From: Flavobacteriaceae bacterium
GTDB taxonomy: Bacteria > Bacteroidota > Bacteroidia > Flavobacteriales > Flavobacteriaceae
Assembly: GCA_947446865.1 (NCBI GenBank)
Contig: CANFHX010000011.1
Coordinates: forward strand, 1 to 64,000
Length of the DNA stretch: 64,000 nucleotides
Reading direction: 5' to 3'
Of the stretch, positions 56,842-64,000 are shown piece by piece; within the stretch, counting starts at the first letter, position 1, and each line of letters starts with the position of its first letter. The position numbers and the translations under genes were made by a program. The notes below the pieces were generated by a model. The model worked only from the letters and a program-made list of their open reading frames with translations, had not been told where the DNA came from and ran no database searches.

Positions 56842-58656
56842 TTAAACCATTTCCAACTTTGGAATTTCAATAGTAAAAATTGAATTTTTATAGTTGTGCA
56901 ATTGGTTTTGAATTTTCACATAATCCATTTTAAAGAATTGTGTTTCGGAGAATAATTTAGAGTAATAATCAATTCCTTCCAATAAATTATTTTTAAACGA
57001 TTGCAGTTTTTTAATCTGCCCTGCAGTAATATCCGAAGTTGTTTCTTCAATTTCGTTTTTCAAATAATCTACATACATTTTCAATTCATTTATAAACAGA
57101 TTTGGACGGTTTATAGAACCATTAACAGAAGTATTTCCATAAATATGTTGCACCATGTTAGAAAGTGAAACTTCTTTATCAAAATAGGCTAAGTTGGGGC
57201 CAGGACAAATTACAACGCCTTGTTCTTCGCCTTTAATTTTAATACTATTTTCAATATATGCAGCATTCACTAAACCAACACAAAGACAGGATTTTTCAGT
57301 AATTTTTGTTTTTTTCTTCTCATAATCACGCAAAGAAATAGCATCTTTTTGAGCATCTAATTCTTCTAATTTTATGTCTTGGTATTTTCTGGAAGCGGTA
57401 CAAATTCCTTGATTGGAAAACTCTTTGCTCAACGCCAATAGTTTTTTAGGGCATGGACTTCCTGATTTATTTTCTACAATTCTATTTTGTTTAAATACTT
57501 CATTGGTTGTGCCTCTAACCGTGTTAAACGGAATTCCCAAAGGAGAAATTTGACTGATATAAAAATCTTTTTCTACCGATTTTGCTAACAATTCTCTAGT
57601 TGCTGCATCTACCGAAGTTGCTTCTGGAACCAATAAAAACGGCGAACCCCATCCCACAGAATCCATTTGATAATGATCCAATAAAAATTGGTGTTCTTCT
57701 GCGGTTCCAACGCCGCCTTGCACGGTGATTTTTAATTCTAAAGGACTTTCTGGTATTGGCATTTCTTTTATGGTCAATGCTTTAACCATCAATTCATGAG
57801 CCGATTGTATTAATTGTTCTTTCTTTTGATGAAATTCTTCTAAAATTGGTCCCAATAAAAATCCATCCGTTGCAAAGGCATGTCCACCACAATTCAATCC
57901 CGATTCTATTCGATATTCTGAAACCCAAAGCCCTTTTTTGGCTAAGAAATTCCCCTGAATCATTGCCGAACGGAAGTCGCTTACCTTCAAGATAATTTTC
58001 TTTTTTAGCGTACCATTTGCATCCGGAAAGAAGTCTTTGAAATTTTCAAAATAACTGTACAATCTAGGATTCATCCCTGCAGATAATACCACCGAAGAAG
58101 TTAGATTGCTATTTGCAAATCCTCTTAATGAAGCATGAGCATCATTAAAAATAACCGGTAATTGTTCGTTTTTAATGAAATTGTCTTTGTCGACTTTGGT
58201 CATGATATTTACATCAATTTCACCAGCAGATAAATTATTTTCTAAATAATTCATTACATTTTCTTTAAATGCAATGCCATCTTCCAGTAGATTTTGCAAT
58301 CCTTTTTTAAGTTCTGATTTGTTAGGAAGCATCGCAATATAATTGTTTAACGCTTCTTTACTTTCGGCTAATTCTTGTTTGAAAGCTTCAAATTTTTGTT
58401 GTACTACGGTATCTACCATATTTAAATAGGAGGTAATTCGTAATGCTCTGTAATCTTGAATTTTGTTAGAAATTCCTTCATAATTAAAATGGAATTTTTT
58501 ACTATAAAAAGTATGCATTTTTTCTATTACTTCATCATCTATGATAGAAATAACAGACGATATGCCATATTGTGCCACTCTAATAGGGCTATCTATAGTA
58601 TAGGCCAATCCCATGACAGGAATGTGAAAAGTATGTATAGTTTGGTTTTTTGCCAT
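56842..58656 (-). CDS. Uncharacterised 604-aa protein, FMN/TIM-barrel-like, with Cys-containing C-terminal region
   Basis: FHIPVMGLAYTIDSPIRVAQYGISSVISIIDD; ITVQGGVGTAEEHQFLLDHYQMDSVGWGSPFLLVPEATSVD; C-terminal Cys in SGSPCPKK, QGICTASRK, KSCLCVGLV, VVICPGPN; start set at MAKNQ. Confidence 0.6.
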   Translation of the reverse strand: MAKNQTIHTFHIPVMGLAYTIDSPIRVAQYGISSVISIIDDEVIEKMHTFYSKKFHFNYEGISNKIQDYRALRITSYLNMVDTVVQQKFEAFKQELAESKEALNNYIAMLPNKSELKKGLQNLLEDGIAFKENVMNYLENNLSAGEIDVNIMTKVDKDNFIKNEQLPVIFNDAHASLRGFANSNLTSSVVLSAGMNPRLYSYFENFKDFFPDANGTLKKKIILKVSDFRSAMIQGNFLAKKGLWVSEYRIESGLNCGGHAFATDGFLLGPILEEFHQKKEQLIQSAHELMVKALTIKEMPIPESPLELKITVQGGVGTAEEHQFLLDHYQMDSVGWGSPFLLVPEATSVDAATRELLAKSVEKDFYISQISPLGIPFNTVRGTTNEVFKQNRIVENKSGSPCPKKLLALSKEFSNQGICTASRKYQDIKLEELDAQKDAISLRDYEKKKTKITEKSCLCVGLVNAAYIENSIKIKGEEQGVVICPGPNLAYFDKEVSLSNMVQHIYGNTSVNGSINRPNLFINELKMYVDYLKNEIEETTSDITAGQIKKLQSFKNNLLEGIDYYSKLFSETQFFKMDYVKIQNQLHNYKNSIFTIEIPKLEMV

Positions 58657-58712
58657 AATGAGATATTGTTTTAATAATTCGCAAATGTTGCCAAAGCAGT
58701 TAAATAAAAAAC

Positions 58713-58724
58713 TGATAATTGTCA
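58713..58724. promoter_or_regulatory. FNR/CRP-like dyad TGATAATTGTCA
   Basis: Near-palindromic TGAT-N4-GTCA in the divergent intergenic region. Confidence 0.5.
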
Positions 58725-58751
58725 TATCTGTCGTATTAATACAAAAAAATG

Positions 58752-58759
58752 TATATTTG
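58752..58759 (+). promoter_or_regulatory. -7 element TATATTTG of the APC permease gene
   Basis: Matches TAnnTTTG, 17 bp upstream of ATG. Confidence 0.55.
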
Positions 58760-58776
58760 AAATTATAAAAATAATT

Positions 58777-60222
58777 ATGTCGGATACAAAACACGAATTA
58801 AAACGCTCTTTAGGCCTTATTGATGCCACCAGTTTAGTAGCAGGATCTATGATTGGATCTGGAATATTTTTAGTAACTGCAGCAATGGCAAGAGACGTAG
58901 GTTCGGCCGCTTGGATCTTAATCATTTGGCTGGTTACGGGATTATTGACCATGTCGGCAGCGTTGAGTTATGGCGAATTAGCAGGTATGATGCCTAACGC
59001 TGGAGGTCAATATGTTTATATCCAGCGTGCTTACGGAAAATTAATTTCCTTTTTATACGGATGGACGGTTTTCACCGTAATTCAAACAGGAGTTATTGCT
59101 GCAGTCGCTGTTGCTTTCGCAAATTATTCGGCAGTATTTTTTCCTTTTTTAGAAAATAAAATTTTCACAATTGGCGAAAGTTTTGTGTTTACTAACAAGC
59201 AAGTTTTAGCAATGTTCAGTATTATTTTGCTTACCTATATTAATACGAAAGGAGTTAAAAACGGAAAAATCATTCAGTTGGTTTTCACATCTGCAAAGTT
59301 AATTGCCCTTTTTGCTTTAATTATTTTCGGATTGTATGTTGGTTTTCATACCAATACGTTTTCTACTAATTTCTCCAATATGTGGGATGCAAGTAAAACC
59401 GTTCTAAATGAAAACGGAACTTTAACCATTACTAAATTATCCGGAATTGCTTTACTTGGAGCGATGGGAGCAACCATAATAAACTCCTTATTTTCTAGTG
59501 ATGCTTGGAACAACGTAACTTTTATTGCTGGAGAAATTAAAGAGCCCAAAAAGAATATTCCACGAAGTTTATTTTTAGGGACTTTAATAGTTACTGTGAT
59601 TTATATTTTGGCAAACGTTGCGTACTTGGCTCTATTGCCATTACATGGAACTCCAAATGGTTCTATTATGCAAAACGGAATTATGTTTGCAAGTCAAGAT
59701 CGAGTAGGAGCCGCTGCCGCTAGTGTGATTATGGGAAATATTGGTGTTTTTGCAATGGCAGGATTAATCATGGTTTCTACCTTTGGGTGCAATAGTGGCT
59801 TGATTTTATCTGGAGGAAGATTGTTTTATGCCATGGCCAAAGATGCTTTATTTTTTAAAGACGCAGGAGAATTAAACCAACACGATGTTCCTGCTAAAGC
59901 CTTGTGGTTCCAATGTGCTTGGGCATGTATATTGTGTGTTTCAGGGAGGTATAGCGATTTGCTTACGTATGCAACATTTGCATCCTTACTATTCTACATA
60001 TTAACTATCGGAGGACTGTTTATACTTCGTAAAAAAGAACCTGATGCCGAAAGACCTTATAAAGCATTCGGATATCCAGTAATTCCGATGCTATATATAG
60101 TGATTACTGCAGCAATATGTTTGACCTTATTAGTTTACGATACTCGAAACACCGGACTTGGATTATTTATAGTAGCCTTAGGAATTCCGGTATACTATTT
60201 ATTTTTAAACAAGAAAAAGTAA
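58777..60222 (+). CDS. APC-family amino acid permease
   Basis: LGLIDATSLVAGSMIGSGIFLVTAAMARDVGSAAWILIIWLVTGLLTMSAALSYGELAGMMPNAGGQYVYIQRAYG. Confidence 0.94.
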   Translation: MSDTKHELKRSLGLIDATSLVAGSMIGSGIFLVTAAMARDVGSAAWILIIWLVTGLLTMSAALSYGELAGMMPNAGGQYVYIQRAYGKLISFLYGWTVFTVIQTGVIAAVAVAFANYSAVFFPFLENKIFTIGESFVFTNKQVLAMFSIILLTYINTKGVKNGKIIQLVFTSAKLIALFALIIFGLYVGFHTNTFSTNFSNMWDASKTVLNENGTLTITKLSGIALLGAMGATIINSLFSSDAWNNVTFIAGEIKEPKKNIPRSLFLGTLIVTVIYILANVAYLALLPLHGTPNGSIMQNGIMFASQDRVGAAAASVIMGNIGVFAMAGLIMVSTFGCNSGLILSGGRLFYAMAKDALFFKDAGELNQHDVPAKALWFQCAWACILCVSGRYSDLLTYATFASLLFYILTIGGLFILRKKEPDAERPYKAFGYPVIPMLYIVITAAICLTLLVYDTRNTGLGLFIVALGIPVYYLFLNKKK

Positions 60223-60232
60223 TTTAAAAGAA

Positions 60233-60258
60233 AATGGCTGATTAATTAATCAGCCATT
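60233..60258. terminator. Perfect 26-bp palindrome between convergent genes, probable bidirectional terminator
   Basis: AATGGCTGATTAATTAATCAGCCATT. Confidence 0.8.
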
Positions 60259-60926
60259 CTCTTTAATTTATTTCGGTCTACTATCGTTATCTTTTTTCCT
60301 GTAAGATCAATTATACCACTTTTATTCAATTCGGATAAAAGTCTAATACAACTTTCGGTTGCCGTTCCTATCATTCCGGCAAGTTCTTCACGAGATAATT
60401 GAATATGTAAAGATCCATCTTGGTTTTTTCCGAAAGCATCTTCTAGATAAAGTAAGGTTTCTGCCAAACGTTCTTTTACGTTTTTTTGTGCCATAGAAAC
60501 CATGTGATCATCAGCTTCTTTCAAATCGCCACAAATGGTTTTCATTACATTCATTGAAAATTGGTTATTCTGATTGAAGAATCCCATTATTTCCGTTTTC
60601 GGAATGAAACATACTTCCATATCCTCTAATGCTACGGCACTTAAATTGGCAGGTTCATCACTTATCAAAGATCGTTGGCCAAGTAATTCTCCTGGTTTAA
60701 CCAATTTTACAATTTGATCTTTACCGTTAGCACTAAGTTTGGATAGCTTACAAACGCCATCTTTAATACAAAAAATACCATTTACACTTTCTCCCTCCTC
60801 AAAAATAGGTTCCCCTTTTTTAATTGTAAAAGAAGTTTTACAATCTGCCATTTGCAAAAGTTCCTCTTTTCCAAGGGCTTTCAGCGAGCTAAATTCACGG
60901 ACAATACATTGTTCACATTTACTCAT
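60246..60926 (-). CDS. Crp/Fnr-family transcriptional regulator
   Basis: MSKCEQCIVREFSSLK...; cNMP-binding-like EPIFEEGESVNGIFCIKDGVCKLSKLS; HTH QLSREELAGMIGTATESCIRLLSELNKSGII; start set at MSKCEQ. Confidence 0.93.
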   Translation of the reverse strand: MSKCEQCIVREFSSLKALGKEELLQMADCKTSFTIKKGEPIFEEGESVNGIFCIKDGVCKLSKLSANGKDQIVKLVKPGELLGQRSLISDEPANLSAVALEDMEVCFIPKTEIMGFFNQNNQFSMNVMKTICGDLKEADDHMVSMAQKNVKERLAETLLYLEDAFGKNQDGSLHIQLSREELAGMIGTATESCIRLLSELNKSGIIDLTGKKITIVDRNKLKRMAD

Positions 60927-60968
60927 ATAGAGTGAGTTTAATTTTGAATACAAACTTACAAATTTGTA

Positions 60969-60980
60969 TGACAAATATCA
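60969..60980. promoter_or_regulatory. FNR/CRP-like dyad TGACAAATATCA
   Basis: TGAC-N4-ATCA between the crp/fnr-like gene and ccoI. Confidence 0.55.
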
Positions 60981-61023
60981 TTTTTTCGATAAAATATATA
61001 TTAGACTTTTGCATTAGGTAAAA

Positions 61024-63417
61024 ATGAGCAAATTTATGGATACAAATAATTGTTTCCATTGTGGGTTAAATATTATAAAAAAAGAAGAAATAATCTTTGA
61101 TGAAAAAAGTTTCTGTTGTAATGGTTGCAAGACTGTTTATGAGATTTTTTCTATTAATGACATGTCTTGTTATTATGATTTTCAAGCATCCCCGGGTGCT
61201 ACCCCATTGGATATTAACGGAAAATATGATTTCTTAGAAAATGAAAATATTGTTTCAAAACTATTGGAATTCCAAGAGAATTCAACACATATTATTTCAC
61301 TCTACATTCCTCATATACACTGTAGTTCGTGTATTTGGATTTTGGAAAATCTACAAAAGCTTCAGCCAGGAATAGGAACTTCGCAAGTAAATTTTCCCGA
61401 AAAGAAAGTCAGAATTACTTACAATCCCGAAAAAACTTCCTTAAAAACAATCGTGGAACTGCTTTGTTCTATTGGTTACGAACCCTACATTAGTTTGGAC
61501 AACTATGAAGAAGGTGCAAAAGTTGTGGATAGAAGTTTGGTCTATAAAATTGGAGTTGCCTTTTTCTGTTTCGGAAATATCATGTTGCTTTCGTTTCCAG
61601 AATATTTTGAAGTAAATGAATTTTGGATCAACCAATACCGTGGATTTCTTCGTTGGTTGATATTTGCCATATCACTACCTTCCTTTTTATATTCTGCTAG
61701 TGGCTATTATGTTTCTGCTTGGAAAAGTATTAAAGCTGGGATGTTAAATATTGAAATCCCTATTGCTTTAGGTATTATTGTAATGTTTATTCGAAGCACG
61801 GTTGATATTATTTTTGATTATGGTCAAGGATTTTTCGATAGTATGTGCGGATTAATTTTCTTCATGCTTTTGGGAAAATTATTCCAACAAAAAACCTACA
61901 GTTTCCTTTCGTTCGAACGCGATTATAAATCGTATTTTCCTATTGCGATTACTAAAATTTTATCGGACGGAAGTGAAATTCCAGTGCAGGTTTATGACAT
62001 TGAAAAAGGAGATAGGCTCTTAATTAGAAATCAAGAATTAATTCCAGTAGATGGGATTCTAATTTCCGATAAGACTTCTGTGGATTATAGTTTTGTTACG
62101 GGAGAGGCCGTTCCGATAGAAAAAAAATCGGGAGATAAACTTTTTGCAGGTGGAAAACAATTAGGTAGAGTTATTGAAATGGAAGTGTTGTTTTCGGTTT
62201 CCCAAAGTTATTTAACCCAATTATGGAGCAACGATGTTTTTCAGAAAAAGTTCGATATTAAACACAAAACCATTACCGATAAAATTAGTAGGTATTTCAC
62301 TCCGGCCTTATTAGGACTTGCATTAGTTCCCTTTTTATATTGGATTTTCATTAGCACCGATACCGCTTTTAATGTATTAACAGCAATTTTAATTGTAGCC
62401 TGTCCTTGTGCTTTGGCCTTAACAGCACCTTTTACACAAGGAAACGTCTTGCGCATTATGGGAAATAGAAAATTGTACCTTAAAAATGCAATGGTTATTG
62501 AGCAATTGGCCAAAGTAGATACCCTAGTTTTTGATAAAACAGGAACCATTACCACTAATAAAAAAACGTCGATAACTTATGAAGGTGCAGCGTTAAATGA
62601 ATTGGAATTAAAATTATTAAATAATGCGTTACGAGGTTCTAACCATCCTTTGAGTAGAAGGCTGTATGATTTTATTCCGAAACAAGAGAATATGGAGCCT
62701 TTACATTTTGAAGAAATAATTGGTAAAGGAATTTTTGCAGAATTTGAAGAAGGAACGGTTAAATTAGGTTCTTCTCAATTTTTGGAACACTTGAGTGAAA
62801 ACACGCACAAGAAAACCAAAGTGCATGTTGAAATAAATGGTGTTTACAAAGGGAGTTATGTTTTTAACAACCAATATAGAGAAGGGTTGGAACAACTATT
62901 TGAACGTTTATCCAAAAAGTACAAATTGATTGTTTTGTCTGGAGATAACGATGGGGAGCGTCACATTTTAGAAAAAATGCTTCCAGCAAATGCAACTTTA
63001 GTATTTAACCAAAAACCAGAGCAGAAACTTGAATACATTGAAAATCTTCAAAATGAAGGCAAAAATGTAATGATGGTAGGAGATGGCTTAAACGATTCTG
63101 GAGCATTAGCACAAAGCAATGTAGGTATTTCAATATCCGAAAATGTGAATGTTTTTTCCCCTGCTTGTGATGGAATTTTAGATGCTTCCCAATTTAAAAA
63201 AATCGCATTTTTTATGCAGTATTCCAAAAATGCAATGAAAATAATTTATATGAGTTTTGGACTTTCTTTATTATATAATGTAGTTGGATTGAGCTATGCA
63301 GTAACAGGCAATTTACATCCAATTGTAGCGGCTATCATAATGCCATTGAGTACTATAACGATTGTTAGTTTTGTTACAATAATGAGCAATATTTATTCTA
63401 AAGTAAATAATAAATAG
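61024..63417 (+). CDS. ccoI: Heavy-metal translocating P-type ATPase (CcoI/FixI-like)
   Basis: N-terminal CFHCGLN...CCNGCKTVYEIF; HMA-like HCSSCIWIL; VACPCALALT; DKTGTIT; MVGDGLNDSGALAQSNVGIS; adjacent to ccoS/ccoN. Confidence 0.93.
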   Translation: MSKFMDTNNCFHCGLNIIKKEEIIFDEKSFCCNGCKTVYEIFSINDMSCYYDFQASPGATPLDINGKYDFLENENIVSKLLEFQENSTHIISLYIPHIHCSSCIWILENLQKLQPGIGTSQVNFPEKKVRITYNPEKTSLKTIVELLCSIGYEPYISLDNYEEGAKVVDRSLVYKIGVAFFCFGNIMLLSFPEYFEVNEFWINQYRGFLRWLIFAISLPSFLYSASGYYVSAWKSIKAGMLNIEIPIALGIIVMFIRSTVDIIFDYGQGFFDSMCGLIFFMLLGKLFQQKTYSFLSFERDYKSYFPIAITKILSDGSEIPVQVYDIEKGDRLLIRNQELIPVDGILISDKTSVDYSFVTGEAVPIEKKSGDKLFAGGKQLGRVIEMEVLFSVSQSYLTQLWSNDVFQKKFDIKHKTITDKISRYFTPALLGLALVPFLYWIFISTDTAFNVLTAILIVACPCALALTAPFTQGNVLRIMGNRKLYLKNAMVIEQLAKVDTLVFDKTGTITTNKKTSITYEGAALNELELKLLNNALRGSNHPLSRRLYDFIPKQENMEPLHFEEIIGKGIFAEFEEGTVKLGSSQFLEHLSENTHKKTKVHVEINGVYKGSYVFNNQYREGLEQLFERLSKKYKLIVLSGDNDGERHILEKMLPANATLVFNQKPEQKLEYIENLQNEGKNVMMVGDGLNDSGALAQSNVGISISENVNVFSPACDGILDASQFKKIAFFMQYSKNAMKIIYMSFGLSLLYNVVGLSYAVTGNLHPIVAAIIMPLSTITIVSFVTIMSNIYSKVNNK

Positions 63418-63442
63418 AAGTTTTGAAATACAAATCCATTTA

Positions 63443-63454
63443 TGATAATTATCA
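63443..63454. promoter_or_regulatory. FNR/CRP-like perfect palindrome TGATAATTATCA
   Basis: TGAT-N4-ATCA upstream of ccoS-ccoN. Confidence 0.6.
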
Positions 63455-63477
63455 TTTTTTAAGAATAGTAACAAAAG

Positions 63478-63485
63478 TAATTTTG
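63478..63485 (+). promoter_or_regulatory. -7 element TAATTTTG upstream of ccoS
   Basis: Matches TAnnTTTG; 20 bp upstream of ATG. Confidence 0.5.
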
Positions 63486-63504
63486 TAACACATTTAATAT
63501 AGGT

Positions 63505-63711
63505 ATGAGTGTCATTTATTTATTAATCTCCATAAGTATTTTCGTTGCAGTTGGTTTCTTGTATGCTTTTATTAGAGCAGTACGAAGTGGCCAATATGAT
63601 GATGACTATACGCCATCAGTTCGAATGTTATTTGATGATGAATTAGTGCCTAATACCCAGATTAAAACCAAAATAATAACAAACAAAAAAGAAGAACCAA
63701 AACCAAATTAA
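63505..63711 (+). CDS. ccoS: cbb3-type cytochrome oxidase assembly protein CcoS
   Basis: MSVIYLLISISIFVAVGFLYAFIRAVRSGQYDDDYTPSVRMLFDDE. Confidence 0.95.
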   Translation: MSVIYLLISISIFVAVGFLYAFIRAVRSGQYDDDYTPSVRMLFDDELVPNTQIKTKIITNKKEEPKPN

Positions 63712-63713
63712 TT

Positions 63714-64000
63714 ATGGAAATGCAACAATTTTATTACGACAACAAAATTGTAAAGAAATTCCTTTACGCCAGTATCGTATTCGGTGTAGTAGGAATGTTA
63801 GTGGGGCTATTATTAGCCATACTATTTCTCTTCCCAGCCTTAACACACGGAATATCGTTTTTAAGTTTCGGAAGACTGAGACCTTTACACACCAATGCAG
63901 TTATTTTTGCCTTTGTAGGTAATGCCATGTTTGCAGGGATTTATTATTCCTTGCAACGGTTACTTAAAGCAAGGTTATTTAGCGATTTTTTAAGTAATCT
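63714..64000 (+). CDS. ccoN: cbb3-type cytochrome c oxidase subunit I (CcoN), truncated by window end
   Basis: MEMQQFYYDNKIVKKFLYASIVFGVVGMLVGLLLAILFLFPALTHGISFLSFGRLRPLHTNAVIFAFVGNAMFAGIYYSLQRLLK... Confidence 0.93.
   Translation, partial: MEMQQFYYDNKIVKKFLYASIVFGVVGMLVGLLLAILFLFPALTHGISFLSFGRLRPLHTNAVIFAFVGNAMFAGIYYSLQRLLKARLFSDFLSN

Noticed and set aside
62241-62555. 104-aa minus-strand ORF in ccoI
   Set aside because: Antisense to the P-type ATPase core motifs.

Overview
This 64 kb window reads as a Bacteroidota (Flavobacterium-like) chromosome segment: AT-rich, TAnnTTTG promoter elements, T9SS sorting domains, bacillithiol gene bshC. It begins inside the 3' end of an IS3-family transposase and ends inside a cbb3 oxidase gene (ccoN). 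Most genes are housekeeping: ndk, bshC, an acyl-CoA carboxylase operon, rimO, pepD, COX15/ctaA, CCA-adding enzyme, Sua5, dapD, ruvX, def, mazG. Accessory content includes a roughly 12 kb glycosyltransferase cluster (40.3-52.0 kb), a siderophore receptor locus, five ParE/RelE-type toxin-antitoxin modules (one pair duplicated, with the second toxin interrupted by a stop codon), and several dispersed intergenic repeat families. The strongest leads for undescribed biology are: (1) a candidate extracytoplasmic redox locus (10.0-15.5 kb) that pairs a DUF2271-like T9SS cargo carrying a tandem TGATTGAT motif with ApbE, a CxxCH protein, YceI and a DOMON-like protein; (2) TGAYNNNNRTCA dyads near a Crp/Fnr gene and the ccoI/ccoS genes, two of them at identical spacing to a promoter element; (3) two 24-bp repeats bracketing the siderophore receptor promoter; (4) cassette-like spacers around single-gene units at 26.8-28.4 kb; (5) an uncharacterised Cys-rich, FMN-barrel-like 604-aa protein. 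Family calls come from reading the translations by eye; no searches were run. No rRNA, tRNA or CRISPR array was recognised.
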